Source of the DNA: Bacteroides sp.
Lineage (GTDB): Bacteria > Bacteroidota > Bacteroidia > Bacteroidales > Bacteroidaceae
Direction: 5' to 3'
NCBI GenBank assembly: GCA_020861095.1
Contig: JAJBTC010000145.1
Location: 1 to 34,838 of the forward strand
DNA: 34,838 bases
Of the stretch, positions 1 to 8,430 are shown piece by piece. The translations under genes were made by a program, and so were the position numbers. The notes beneath the pieces are model-generated. The model was not told where the DNA came from, ran no database searches, and saw only the letters and a list, made by a program, of their open reading frames with translations. The stretch's first letter is position 1. Each line of letters begins with the position of its first letter.

Positions 1-70
1 GGGGGTAAGTCACTAAATGATAATAAAACCAAAGAAATGACAAAAATATGTTATAAGACATGTTTTATTA

Positions 71-103
71 TTTGGTCTGTAAGGTGAAAAGCCCCTATAT
101 TTG
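71..103 (+). promoter_or_regulatory. Bacteroidetes-type promoter of a candidate small RNA
   Basis: TTTG at 71-74 is followed after 21 nt by TATATTTG at 96-103, a close match to the -33/-7 consensus of the Bacteroidetes primary sigma factor. Transcription would start near 110. No coding sequence follows before the terminator at 164-198. Confidence 0.6.
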
Positions 104-109
104 CATCGT

Positions 110-198
110 TATCCTGAAAACAATCTTTTTACCTTAAAAAAACTAATACCTATTGAAAACTGAAAAATAGGGCTTTGTGAAAAGCCCTATTTTTTTTA
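110..198 (+). ncRNA. Candidate small RNA of about 90 nt
   Basis: The interval between a good promoter (71-103) and a strong intrinsic terminator (164-198) holds no plausible open reading frame. The 5' two thirds are A/T-rich and look unstructured. The 3' end is the terminator hairpin. The family is not recognised. It could instead be the leader of something terminated prematurely, because ribE has its own promoter further down. Confidence 0.4.
164..198 (+). terminator. Intrinsic terminator
   Basis: An 11-bp perfect stem (AATAGGGCTTT at 166-176 with AAAGCCCTATT at 182-192) with a 5-nt loop runs into a stretch of T ending at 198. It separates the candidate small RNA from the ribE transcript. 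Confidence 0.75.
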
Positions 199-236
199 TG
201 CCTGCTCTGAGAACCTGTTTTTCTTCTTTTCTTTGT

Positions 237-244
237 ATCTTTGT
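237..244 (+). promoter_or_regulatory. -7 element of the ribE promoter, followed by a structured leader
   Basis: TATCTTTG lies 162 nt upstream of the ribE start; no clear -33 element is seen. The predicted leader of about 155 nt contains a hairpin (CTCTCTTT with AAAGAGAG at 302-320) and a possible CCGGG/CCCGG pairing (273-277 with 295-299). The conserved blocks of an FMN riboswitch were not found. Confidence 0.5.
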
Positions 245-405
245 AGAAGATAGGATATCCCTTGCATCAATCCGGGCAAGTTGGGATTTGTTTCCCGGCT
301 TCTCTCTTTTTGAAAGAGAGTCTGTTTCGGGAACTCCTTTCCGGGGGTGTCTGCAGGGAGGGATTCGAAGAGAAAGTGTGATCGTAACATTAAAAAGAAC
401 AGCTT

Positions 406-1020
406 ATGTTTTCCGGAATAGTAGAAGAGTACGCAACAGTTGTTGCATTAGAAAAAGAACAGGAGAATGTACACCTGACCCTGTCCTGTTCGTTTGTCAG
501 GGAACTTAAAATAGACCAGAGTGTCTCTCACAACGGTGTTTGTCTGACGGTAGTCGGAACTACGGAAGATACCTATACCGTGACAGCCATGAAAGAAACA
601 CTGGAACGTTCGAATCTGGGTCTGCTGGAGACAGGAGATAAAGTGAATGTAGAACGTAGCATGATGATGAACGGCCGTCTGGATGGTCATATCGTGCAGG
701 GACATGTGGATCAGACCGCCGTCTGCACCGATATACGGGACGCAGAGGGAAGCTGGTACTATACTTTCCAATATACGTTCGATAAAGAGATGGCCCAAAG
801 AGGGTATTTTACGGTAGATAAAGGTTCGGTTACCGTAAACGGTGTCAGCCTGACGGTATGCAATCCTACAGAGGACACCTTCCAGGTAGCGATTATTCCT
901 TATACCTATGAGCATACCAACTTCCATACCTTTCGTGTGGGTACAGTGGTGAATCTGGAATTTGATATCATCGGTAAGTATATCAGCCGCATGATCTCTC
1001 TGAACGGATCTGTCAACTGA
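406..1020 (+). CDS. ribE: Riboflavin synthase, alpha subunit
   Basis: The 204-residue protein would carry out the last step of riboflavin synthesis, dismutation of two 6,7-dimethyl-8-ribityllumazine molecules in the cytoplasm. It begins with the family's diagnostic MFSGIVEE. It shows the internal duplication of the family: two lumazine-binding domains of about 95 residues, each with a related motif (GVCLTVVG near residue 45, VNGVSLTVC near residue 145). The length is normal for the family. The start is fixed by the MFSGI N-terminus. The stop lies one base before the start of the nitroreductase gene, so the two are probably cotranscribed; the second product is likely a flavoenzyme. In some nomenclatures this gene is called ribC. 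Confidence 0.95.
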   Translation: MFSGIVEEYATVVALEKEQENVHLTLSCSFVRELKIDQSVSHNGVCLTVVGTTEDTYTVTAMKETLERSNLGLLETGDKVNVERSMMMNGRLDGHIVQGHVDQTAVCTDIRDAEGSWYYTFQYTFDKEMAQRGYFTVDKGSVTVNGVSLTVCNPTEDTFQVAIIPYTYEHTNFHTFRVGTVVNLEFDIIGKYISRMISLNGSVN

Positions 1021-1021
1021 T

Positions 1022-1558
1022 ATGAAGTTCCTGGAACTGGCTCTGTCCCGTCAGAGCGATCGCTCTTTTGATCCGGAGCGTCAGGTAGAGAGGGAGAAAC
1101 TGGAGCGTATTCTTGAGGCTGCCCGTATGGCTCCTTCTGCCTGTAACGCCCAACCCTGGAAGTTTGTCGTCATTACCGATCCGGAACTGGCCCGTAAAGT
1201 GGGTCGGGCGACTGCCGGATTGGGTATGAACAAGTTTGCCAGAGAAGCCCCTGTGCATATCCTGATCGTAGAGGAATCTGCCAACATCACCTCCCTGCTG
1301 GGAGGAAAAGTGAAAGACAAGCATTTCCCGTTGATCGATCTGGGGATCGCAGCTTCACATATCGCTCTGGCTGCCGAGGATGAAGGCCTGGGATCCTGTA
1401 TCCTGGGATGGTTTGATGAAAAGGAGATAAAAGAACTGACAGGGATCCCTTCATCCAGGCGGTTGTTGCTGGATGTTGTAATAGGCTATCCCCTGAAAGA
1501 CAAACGGCGTAAGATCAGAAAACCCAAAGATAAAGTGATCTCTTATAATAAGTATTAG
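1022..1558 (+). CDS. Nitroreductase family flavoprotein
   Basis: The 178-residue protein belongs to the nitroreductase superfamily of FMN-dependent NAD(P)H oxidoreductases. Near the N-terminus it has SRQSDRSFDP, the usual phosphate-binding arginine and serine region for FMN. RMAPSACNAQPW (about residues 35-46) is the family's APSxxNxQPW motif, and GLGSCILGWFD near residue 122 is the second flavin-contacting segment. It is at the short end of the family. The physiological substrate cannot be told from sequence. It starts 1 nt after ribE ends, which couples a flavin-using enzyme to flavin synthesis. Confidence 0.9.
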   Translation: MKFLELALSRQSDRSFDPERQVEREKLERILEAARMAPSACNAQPWKFVVITDPELARKVGRATAGLGMNKFAREAPVHILIVEESANITSLLGGKVKDKHFPLIDLGIAASHIALAAEDEGLGSCILGWFDEKEIKELTGIPSSRRLLLDVVIGYPLKDKRRKIRKPKDKVISYNKY

Positions 1559-1758
1559 ATCCATTGATGAATATTAGATTGTATGCCGGATAAAGACGGC
1601 CGACCGGAAAAAAGATTGCAACCCTTTATTCCAGACCAGAGAGCTGCTTGTCAGCCTCTGGTGCTGGGAAATGTATGTGTTTATAGTGGGATTCGCTTAT
1701 TTATAGGATCCTTCCTGTAAATCCTTCAATCACATACCGTTTGCGGGTCTGGATCGCG

Positions 1759-1778
1759 GAGACGCAAATATGCGTCTC
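1759..1778. repeat. Palindrome of the GAGACGCA family
   Basis: GAGACGCAAATATGCGTCTC is a perfect 8-bp inverted repeat with a 4-nt loop, followed by TACA. Related copies occur at 19915-19935, 26865-26887, 27416-27430 and 27529-27549, all intergenic. Confidence 0.7.
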
Positions 1779-1814
1779 TACATGTGGATAATAGCATAAG
1801 GAAAGTTGCTTTCC

Positions 1815-1847
1815 AAATCGTAAATCGTAAATGAGTAAATCGTAAAT
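1815..1847 (-). repeat. ATTTACG repeat, copy A
   Basis: On the minus strand this reads as the 33-nt ATTTACG/ATTTACTG heptamer array with three mismatches to the copies at 33602 and 34083. It begins 1 nt after the stop codon of the BrkB-family gene. Confidence 0.7.
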
Positions 1848-1848
1848 A

Positions 1849-3174
1849 TTACAGGTCTTTCAGCAATACTTGGCTGGCATTCCTGTAATATTCTTCCCTG
1901 GCTTCAATCAATACCCGCCAGGGCTGACTGTATTCTGTTTCTGTATCTATTTTAAAATCTTCCGAACCGAATGTATCTATCCGGTCGAGCAAGGTCGCTA
2001 CATTCAGCTGATTGATATCCACAGAGGGCAGGAAACCTATGTCCTGGTTTTTATCATCAATCATAAATTCGTGAATTAATTTGATCTCCTGTAGCTGATA
2101 GAGGACTTGTTTGGTAAGTCTGATCGGGATCTTATAGGTCTGGGAGATCTCTTCCGCTGTATAAGGAGTCTCATTCCTCTGGAACTGTTTCACGATAATA
2201 GACATGATCAGGATAGCGATAAAATCCCGGTACCTGCGGCTGATGTTCCGTGTATCCTTGTCGAAGCTGAAACTATTCACATTTTGTCCCGCGTATGTAA
2301 ACTCTACCCCGAAGAGACAGATCGTCCAGGAGGTCTGGAGCCAGAGCAGGAACAATGGAAGAGCAGCGAAACTACCGTATATCGCATTGTAGCGGGATAC
2401 CCATAGCTGTCCGCTGATATATACGTATTGGAATAACTGATAAGCTGTACCGGCCAGTATACCTGCCACAAGAGCATACCTGAATTTGACTTTGGTATTA
2501 GGCATGTACATATATAAACCGGTAAACATCAGCCACACCAATACGAACGGCACAGAACGTATCAGGAATTTGATGATCGGTGCCAGTATCACAAAATCTT
2601 CTATCCCTTTCATGATGGTACTGACAAAGATGGAAGCTCCGGCAGAGATCACAATGAGAAGCGGTACCAGCAGGATGATAGAAAAATAATCGGTCAGTTT
2701 CCGGTAGGGTGTCCGCGATTTTTTGATATCCCATATCTGGTTGAACGTACGTTCGATGTTATTGATCAGGTTGATCACGGTCCACAACAACAGAATAAGA
2801 CCAATACCGATAAAGATACCGCTCTTGGTCTGAGACAGGTAAGAATCCACAAAATGAAGGATGGTCTCCGTGGTATCGTTCACTCCGCCAAATGCGTCCC
2901 GGAACTGGTTTTCCACCAGATTAGCAAAACCAAACCCCCGTGCGATGGCAAATACAATGGCCAGAATGGGTACAATAGCCAGCAACGTACTGTAAGTAAG
3001 TGCGGAAGCTCTGTTGAGGATACGGTCTTTGGTAAACTGATCAATAGCGATATACAGCGTTTTGATGATCGTATAAAGAGAGAATTTCCTTTTTGTAACT
3101 TCATCCTCTGTCACCCGCCAGATATCGTTCGAGATGAACTTCCAGAATGTAACGATCTGTTGGCCTATTTTCAT
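1849..3174 (-). CDS. YihY/virulence factor BrkB family membrane protein
   Basis: The 441-residue protein has the YihY/BrkB (formerly RNase BN) domain. About six hydrophobic segments are visible at roughly residues 60-85, 115-137, 163-187, 196-220, 230-250 and 265-290. The family's RASALTYSTLLAIVP stretch lies near residue 56, and LFLLWLQTSWTICLFGVEF lies in the last membrane segment. Residues from about 320 to 441 are soluble and resemble a winged helix, an extension common in Bacteroidetes members. The molecular function of the family is not settled; the old ribonuclease name is a misannotation. The gene lies directly downstream of rnpB on the same strand. Its stop codon is followed within 1 nt by a dispersed repeat. 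Confidence 0.9.
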   Translation of the reverse strand: MKIGQQIVTFWKFISNDIWRVTEDEVTKRKFSLYTIIKTLYIAIDQFTKDRILNRASALTYSTLLAIVPILAIVFAIARGFGFANLVENQFRDAFGGVNDTTETILHFVDSYLSQTKSGIFIGIGLILLLWTVINLINNIERTFNQIWDIKKSRTPYRKLTDYFSIILLVPLLIVISAGASIFVSTIMKGIEDFVILAPIIKFLIRSVPFVLVWLMFTGLYMYMPNTKVKFRYALVAGILAGTAYQLFQYVYISGQLWVSRYNAIYGSFAALPLFLLWLQTSWTICLFGVEFTYAGQNVNSFSFDKDTRNISRRYRDFIAILIMSIIVKQFQRNETPYTAEEISQTYKIPIRLTKQVLYQLQEIKLIHEFMIDDKNQDIGFLPSVDINQLNVATLLDRIDTFGSEDFKIDTETEYSQPWRVLIEAREEYYRNASQVLLKDL

Positions 3175-3251
3175 TTTTCCGAGAATTAATGGAGTAGATA
3201 AAACATTTGTAGAGTCCGGGGAGTTTGGACCGTTTCCCTATAAAACAATAA

Positions 3252-3616
3252 AAAAGCAGTCAGCCTGTAAGCCGGGTTCTGTTCCCTGCAAGCAGGGCGT
3301 TTGTCATTTATCTGAGTGAAACGTCACCGTTCCACTTTAGCGGTCTACCCTCCGACATGGAGCGAGCAGCCCTCTTAACGTCGGTATACATGACCTTACA
3401 ACCCCTAAGACGTACAGCCCTTATGTCACCATAAGACTGGTAGGCTCTTACCCCACCTTCTCACCCTTACCGTTCTCACCGGGAAAACGGCGGTTCTTTT
3501 CTTCTACGTTGCTCTACCCTCACGGACAGCTTCCCGTTAGGAAGTAGGGTGCTCTGTGTTGCCCGGACTTTCCTCCCACAGAGATCCTGTGAGCGACAAA
3601 CCGTCTGACTGCTTTA
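3252..3616 (-). ncRNA. rnpB: RNase P RNA, bacterial class A
   Basis: On the minus strand the 5' end AAGCAGTCAGACGG pairs with the 3' end CTGACTGCTT, forming helix P1. The universally conserved GAGGAAAGTCCGGGC (complement of 3561-3575) and the 3' conserved ACAGAACCCGGCTTACAGG (complement of 3264-3282) are both present and would form the P4 core. The length of about 365 nt is typical. A promoter lies just upstream, and a run of T follows the 3' end. This is the catalytic subunit that matures tRNA 5' ends. Confidence 0.96.
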
Positions 3617-3621
3617 TCAGG

Positions 3622-3653
3622 CAAAGATACGGTATTTCTATGGGTCTGACAAA
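3622..3653 (-). promoter_or_regulatory. rnpB promoter
   Basis: On the minus strand, TTTG (3653-3650) is followed after 20 nt by TATCTTTG (3629-3622). The -7 element ends 6 nt before the mapped RNA 5' end, as expected. Confidence 0.75.
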
Positions 3654-3801
3654 CCGAGCCTTTTATTATTTACCTGGTACCTTCTCTGACACATCGACAG
3701 GAAAAGTCTGTGCAATGCCGGATAAATGAGTGTATCCTGTATTGGAAGGAATAGCTTTCTTAATTTTCCTGAAAAAGTGTATCACAAGTAGAAAATATCC
3801 C

Positions 3802-3809
3802 TATCTTTG
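3802..3809 (+). promoter_or_regulatory. -7 element of the cell-wall peptide operon
   Basis: TATCTTTG lies 32 nt upstream of the ATG at 3842; the -33 region is weak. Because this element overlaps the GTG at 3809, the GTG cannot be the translation start if this promoter is used, which supports the ATG at 3842. Confidence 0.55.
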
Positions 3810-3841
3810 TGTACATAGTTAACTCCCTAAACATAAAGTTC

Positions 3842-5044
3842 ATGAGAAAATACCTCTCCTTATTCCTTTTCATCGGATTATGCTATGCGTGTACTTCTAC
3901 GGAAGGCACAGATAAGAAGCTGCCCGAAGCCATCCAGCAACTCCATGATACCTTGCGTCAGCAATATGCTCCTGATAAAAGGGTTGCCCTTTTCGATGTA
4001 AATTACGATGTTGCAGGGAAGGAGGTTACTCTGACGGGAGTTACCACCTCTGCAGATGCGAAGTCCTCTCTTCTCTCGGAACTTGGGCAAGCGGGGTATC
4101 AGGTTACTGATAGTCTGCATGTATTGCCGGATGAAGACAAACTGGAGGGTAAAACCTACGGTGTGGTCAACCTTTCTGTGTGCAACATCCGTATTCAGGA
4201 CGATTTTTCATCGGAGATGGTCACACAAGCATTGATGGGAATGCCGGTGCGTATTCTCGACAAAAAGAGCTGGTACCGTATTCAGACCCCCGATGATTAC
4301 ATCGGATGGGTACATAGCGCGGGAGTATACCCGATGACAAAAGAGGAATACGATGAGTGGAACCGTGCGGAGAAAGTGATCGTTACTTCACACTACGGAT
4401 TTGTGAATCAGAATCCGGATCTGCGTTCTCAGACGGTGTCGGATGTGGTTTCCGGCGATCGGTTCCGTTTAGAGGGTTCGGAAGGAGCTTTCTACCGGAT
4501 CCGTTATCCCGATGGAAAACAAGGCTATCTCTCTAAATCTTCAGGAATGCCGGAGACAGCATGGAGAAAATTACTCAGACAGGATGCGGATGCCATCATA
4601 CAGACGGCTCATACGCTGCTGGGAGTTCCTTATCTGTGGGCCGGTACTTCTGCCAAAGGGATAGATTGCAGCGGTTACGTACGTACCGTGTTGTACCTGC
4701 ACGATATCATTATCCCGCGGGATGCTTCTCAGCAGGCGTATGTCGGGGAACACATAGAGATTGCTCTGGACTTTTCCAACCTGCAACCCGGCGACCTGAT
4801 CTTTTTCGGACGCAAGGCCACACCGGAGCGTAAAGAGAGAGTGGTGCACGTAGCTATCTCTCTGGGAGGTAAGAAGTTTATCCATTCACAGGGAGATGTG
4901 CGCATCAATAGTTTCGATCCGGCCGATGAAGTGTACGACGAGTACAACCTCAATCGCCTGCTTTTTGCCACCCGTATACTACCTTATATAGATAAGGAAG
5001 ATCCTGCACTCAACACCACAGAAACAAATCCTTATTACAACTGA
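3842..5044 (+). CDS. SH3b and NlpC/P60 lipoprotein, probable murein-peptide endopeptidase
   Basis: The 400-residue product begins with a lipoprotein signal (MRKYLSLFLFIGLCYAC), so it is probably anchored in the periplasm or outer membrane. Bacterial SH3-like segments lie around residues 115-165 and 180-230 (WYRIQTPDDYIGWVH, FYRIRYPDGKQGYLS). The C-terminal third is an NlpC/P60 cysteine peptidase: GIDCSGYV carries the catalytic Cys near residue 280, VVHVAISLG carries the catalytic His, and FIHSQGDV holds the third polar residue. This architecture matches YkfC-type enzymes, which cut gamma-D-Glu-diamino-acid bonds and release L-Ala-D-Glu. An L-Ala-D/L-Glu epimerase follows 29 nt later, which strongly supports that role. 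The start was chosen for the lipobox and the position of the promoter. Confidence 0.9.
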   Translation: MRKYLSLFLFIGLCYACTSTEGTDKKLPEAIQQLHDTLRQQYAPDKRVALFDVNYDVAGKEVTLTGVTTSADAKSSLLSELGQAGYQVTDSLHVLPDEDKLEGKTYGVVNLSVCNIRIQDDFSSEMVTQALMGMPVRILDKKSWYRIQTPDDYIGWVHSAGVYPMTKEEYDEWNRAEKVIVTSHYGFVNQNPDLRSQTVSDVVSGDRFRLEGSEGAFYRIRYPDGKQGYLSKSSGMPETAWRKLLRQDADAIIQTAHTLLGVPYLWAGTSAKGIDCSGYVRTVLYLHDIIIPRDASQQAYVGEHIEIALDFSNLQPGDLIFFGRKATPERKERVVHVAISLGGKKFIHSQGDVRINSFDPADEVYDEYNLNRLLFATRILPYIDKEDPALNTTETNPYYN

Positions 5045-5073
5045 CACAATTCACCCTATAAACCCATAGAAAC

Positions 5074-6225
5074 ATGCAAAATCGCAGAGACTTTCTGAAA
5101 ACGGCTGCACTGGCAGCTGTGGGCACCGGTCTGATGGCCAATGAGACGCTGGCTGCCACGGTACCCTCACTTTTTTCGGTCAATCGCCTGGTAGGCGCAG
5201 ACAAAAAACTGAAACTGAGATTCAAACCGTATGAGCTTAAACTGGAATATGTATTCACCGTAGCTACCTATTCCCGGACAACCACACCAGGTGTTCAGGT
5301 AGAGGTAGAATACGACGGTGTGATCGGATACGGAGAGGCCTCTATGCCTCCTTACCTCGGAGAGTCTCTGGAGTCGGTAACCCATTTCCTGAATCAGGTA
5401 GATCTCGGACAGTTCAGCGATCCGTTCCAGCTGGAAGATATTCTGGCGTATGTAGACCGTGTGATGCCAGGCAATACGGCAGCCAAAGCCTCTGTGGATA
5501 TTGCGCTTCACGACCTGGTGGGAAAACTGCTGGGGGCTCCCTGGTACAAGATATGGGGATTGGATAAGGACAAAGCACCGGACACTACCTATACCATCGG
5601 GATAGATACTCCGGACAAGGTACGTGAAAAGACGCTGGCGTATGCCGAACGTTTCAATATACTGAAAGTGAAACTGGGAGGTGACAACGACAAGGAGATG
5701 ATCGAAACCATTCGTTTGGTGTGTCAGTTGCCGCTGGCTATTGATGCCAATCAGGGCTGGACAGATAAACACTATGCGTTGGATATGGTACACTGGCTCA
5801 AAGAGCAGGGCATTGTAATGATCGAACAGCCTATGCCCAAAGAGCAGCTGGACGATATTGCCTGGGTCACCCAGCAAAGTCCGTTGCCGATCTATGCTGA
5901 CGAATCTCTGCAACGGCTGAGTGATGTGCCGGGACTGAGACATGCTTTTACCGGGATCAATATCAAGCTGATGAAATGTACCGGTATGCGTGAGGGATGG
6001 AAAATGGTGAATCTGGCCCGTGCGTTAGGCATGGATGTGATGGTAGGCTGTATGACAGAGACCTCCTGCGCGATCTCTGCCGCGGCACAATTCTCACCGG
6101 CTGTGGATTTTGCCGACCTGGATGGTAACCTGCTGATCGCTAACGATCGTTTCGACGGAGTGAAGGTGGTGAAAGGTAAGCTCACGCTGAACGATAAACC
6201 GGGTCTGGGGATCACCTTATTATAA
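5074..6225 (+). CDS. L-Ala-D/L-Glu (dipeptide) epimerase with Tat signal
   Basis: The 383-residue enolase-superfamily enzyme would interconvert L-Ala-D-Glu and L-Ala-L-Glu in murein-peptide catabolism. Barrel residues are visible in order: LKVKLGG (the KxK base), AIDANQGW (metal Asp), MIEQPM (metal Glu), YADES (metal Asp) and NIKLMKCTG (second Lys base). FADLDGN near the C-terminus matches the DxD that binds the dipeptide amino group in known epimerases. It starts with MQNRRDFLKTAALAAVG, a twin-arginine signal followed by a hydrophobic stretch and LAA, so the enzyme is predicted to be exported folded. That is unusual, because the E. coli and Bacillus enzymes are cytoplasmic. It lies between the NlpC/P60 gene and the transglutaminase gene on one strand. 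Confidence 0.92.
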   Translation: MQNRRDFLKTAALAAVGTGLMANETLAATVPSLFSVNRLVGADKKLKLRFKPYELKLEYVFTVATYSRTTTPGVQVEVEYDGVIGYGEASMPPYLGESLESVTHFLNQVDLGQFSDPFQLEDILAYVDRVMPGNTAAKASVDIALHDLVGKLLGAPWYKIWGLDKDKAPDTTYTIGIDTPDKVREKTLAYAERFNILKVKLGGDNDKEMIETIRLVCQLPLAIDANQGWTDKHYALDMVHWLKEQGIVMIEQPMPKEQLDDIAWVTQQSPLPIYADESLQRLSDVPGLRHAFTGINIKLMKCTGMREGWKMVNLARALGMDVMVGCMTETSCAISAAAQFSPAVDFADLDGNLLIANDRFDGVKVVKGKLTLNDKPGLGITLL

Positions 6226-6334
6226 AATACATACCGGATCTGGAGGATCATACAGGGATAAAAGAAGGAGCGGACCTCCCTTCGGTCTGTCCCTGTATAT
6301 GACCCATGCAGATATACCTTATAGAAAACAGGAT

Positions 6335-7666
6335 ATGAAAAAACTACTCTATCTGGTGGGAGTGCTCGTCTTCGCATCGGCGTGTTCCCATAAGCAGCCT
6401 GCCAAACCGTATAGTTGGGAAGAGGATCTGGATCATCGCATCCGTATCGATTTCCGGCTGACGGAAGCTCAGGTGAAAGAATACATCCGTCAGTACATCC
6501 CGGATGTGACAGATGCGCAGATGCGTGCCTGGGAAGAAAGTAACGCGTTGGAATACCGTATCATTGATGGCGAAAAACGCTATTTCCGCAATGCCGGTCC
6601 CAATCTTTTCCGGGTAGACTCTGCCTGCTACAACATCAAACTGGAAAAAGAAGGATTTGAACTGAGCGATAAGGACAAGGTCAATCAGACCCATCTTCCT
6701 GAGGTTATAGCCGCGGTGAAGAAAGAAAAGACTCCCCGGGTAGAACCCAGGCGGATGCGGGTGACGTATACGCTCACAGTAGATACGAATGCGGTGCCTG
6801 CCGGAGAAGTGGTTCGTTGCTGGCTGCCTTATCCGCGTACCGATCATCCCCGGCAGACCGATGTGAAGTTGATCGGGACCAGTCAACCCGACTATCAGAT
6901 CGCTCCGGATTCGTATCTGCACAAGACGTTGTATATGGAGCAGGTGGCCCGGCAGGGACAACCGACCCGCTTTTCCGAAACCTTTGAGTTTACTTCGTAT
7001 GCCGAGTGGCACGATCTGAAACCAGAAGATATACTTCCCTATGATACGGAGAGTGATCTCTATAAAGAACATACCGGGGAAAGGGAAACACATATCATTT
7101 TCACACCCCGTATCCGTGAACTGGCAGAGCGTTTGTCCGAAGGAGAGAGCCATCCGCTGTTGCTGGCACAGCGTTATTTCCGCTGGATCAGACAGGTCTA
7201 TCCCTGGGCATCGGCCATTGAATATTCTACCATTGAAAATATTCCGGAATATGTGGTAGAGAACCGTAAAGGTGACTGCGGACAGGTGACTTTGCTCTTT
7301 ATGACCCTGTGTCGTTACAGCGGGATCCCGTGCCGCTGGCAGAGTGGATTCATGATGCATCCGGGTGCGTGGAACCTGCACGACTGGGCCGAGATCTATT
7401 TCGAAGGGGTAGGCTGGGTACCGGTGGATCAATCGTTTGGTGTTCCTGTATTTGCCCGCACACCGGAAGAGAAGATGTTCTTCCTGGGTGGGATCGACTC
7501 CTGGCGTCTGATCGTGAACAACGACTACTCTCAACCTCTCTATCCCGGGAAGCAATATCCACGTAGCGAGACAGTAGACTTTCAGCGTGGTGAGGTAGAG
7601 TGGGCAGGTGGTAACCTCTATTTCCCTCAGTGGAAATGGAAGATGGAAATAGATTACCTGGACTAA
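6335..7666 (+). CDS. Transglutaminase-like lipoprotein
   Basis: The 443-residue protein starts with a lipoprotein signal (MKKLLYLVGVLVFASAC), which sets the start at 6335 rather than at the upstream ATG at 6299. The C-terminal half has the transglutaminase-like papain fold: NRKGDCGQVTLLF carries the nucleophilic Cys, WNLHDWAEIYFEGVGW the His, and VPVDQSFG the Asp. The N-terminal half, about residues 20-260, is not recognised. The gene starts 109 nt after the epimerase in the same direction. Such proteins in bacteria are often peptidases, and the context suggests activity on wall peptides, but the substrate is inference. Confidence 0.85.
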   Translation: MKKLLYLVGVLVFASACSHKQPAKPYSWEEDLDHRIRIDFRLTEAQVKEYIRQYIPDVTDAQMRAWEESNALEYRIIDGEKRYFRNAGPNLFRVDSACYNIKLEKEGFELSDKDKVNQTHLPEVIAAVKKEKTPRVEPRRMRVTYTLTVDTNAVPAGEVVRCWLPYPRTDHPRQTDVKLIGTSQPDYQIAPDSYLHKTLYMEQVARQGQPTRFSETFEFTSYAEWHDLKPEDILPYDTESDLYKEHTGERETHIIFTPRIRELAERLSEGESHPLLLAQRYFRWIRQVYPWASAIEYSTIENIPEYVVENRKGDCGQVTLLFMTLCRYSGIPCRWQSGFMMHPGAWNLHDWAEIYFEGVGWVPVDQSFGVPVFARTPEEKMFFLGGIDSWRLIVNNDYSQPLYPGKQYPRSETVDFQRGEVEWAGGNLYFPQWKWKMEIDYLD

Positions 7667-7697
7667 GTTTGTTCTCGGAAGCGTGTTTTCATAAGAG

Positions 7698-7737
7698 TGC
7701 CCCTCAAAAGTTTATGTATGACTTTTGAGGGGCATTT
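7698..7737. terminator. Intrinsic terminator between convergent genes
   Basis: A perfect 14-bp stem (TGCCCCTCAAAAGT at 7698-7711 with its complement at 7721-7734) has a 9-nt loop. It lies downstream of the transglutaminase gene and about 120 nt beyond the end of the GH18 gene on the other strand. The T run is short, so termination strength is uncertain. Confidence 0.6.
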
Positions 7738-7857
7738 CACCATAGCCCTTCCTCTGGTTGGGGGTATAAAGAAAAGGCTATATCATCACTGTAAGGTCGA
7801 TCGTTCAGAGCCTTTCCGGGCTTTCCGTAGAAAAGCCAGACAGATGCTCAACTATCC

Positions 7858-8430
7858 TCATTGCTTTTTCCACTTCTCAGTCACCTTCCACATAGACGGG
7901 TCTACGCTGCTGAAATGCCAGAAACCGATCTGGGAAATTCCAAGTTCGTCCGCCAGCCCGAGCAGTGCTTCCGTACTTCTGGCGTCACTTGCGTAAAACA
8001 GATGCCGGTGGCCGTCCGTAGCATCATACAAGTAGATGTTTACCTTTTCATAACACAACCAGACCGGATCAGGTAGCGTACCACTGACGCTGTCAGGTAC
8101 AGATTGGTAAATTTGTCTTCCCTTCCTGTCACCGGTCACCGCGTAATCATTCGCATACGCCGGCAACGCCATCACTAATTTATCTCCGGGAATGTGTCTC
8201 ATCCAGAAAGACATGGCCTCTTTGGTCCACAGATAATCAGCCGTAGGGCCCACACCCGCACAATCATCCCGGTGTCGCAGGTCTGCCTCACCGATGCCCG
8301 GTGCGTAATACATATCGTAACACATCACCCGGATCAGATCGCAGGTCTTCGCCAGCACGGCCGGATCGTAGAACATTTTCGTGTTTTCGTCTATGAACGA
8401 AGCGGGATAAAAGCTCACGCAATGACTCAT
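7858..8430 (-). CDS. GH18 glycosidase, C-terminal part (frame-shifted)
   Basis: The 190-residue frame continues the GH18 barrel begun at 8876. VMCYDMYYAPG matches the conserved strand after the catalytic motif. KLVMALPAYANDY and ISQIGFWHFSSVD match the late barrel strands, with the Trp that lines the sugar-binding site. Its first ATG overlaps the stop of the N-terminal part as ATGA, and the two frames join if one A is added to a run of seven A (8430-8436). Alone it lacks the catalytic residues. Translational coupling or -1 slippage on the A run could in principle restore a product. A sequencing undercall is the simplest alternative. Confidence 0.85.
   Translation of the reverse strand: MSHCVSFYPASFIDENTKMFYDPAVLAKTCDLIRVMCYDMYYAPGIGEADLRHRDDCAGVGPTADYLWTKEAMSFWMRHIPGDKLVMALPAYANDYAVTGDRKGRQIYQSVPDSVSGTLPDPVWLCYEKVNIYLYDATDGHRHLFYASDARSTEALLGLADELGISQIGFWHFSSVDPSMWKVTEKWKKQ

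Larger units (their letters stand above)
1559..1848. other. Intergenic region holding two repeat types
   Basis: No gene is seen between the convergent nitroreductase and BrkB-family genes. The stretch holds a 20-bp palindrome (1759-1778) and an ATTTACG-type repeat next to the BrkB stop codon (1815-1847). No convincing intrinsic terminator was found. Confidence 0.5.

Noticed and set aside
245..405. Possible FMN riboswitch in front of ribE
   Set aside because: The leader is long and has hairpins, but none of the conserved RFN blocks was found.
3809..3841. GTG start at 3809 for the NlpC/P60 gene
   Set aside because: It overlaps the -7 promoter element and would put residues ahead of a clear lipoprotein signal starting at 3842.
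6344..7555. 403-codon minus-strand open frame
   Set aside because: It is fully antisense to the transglutaminase-like gene, and its translation matches no family I recognise.
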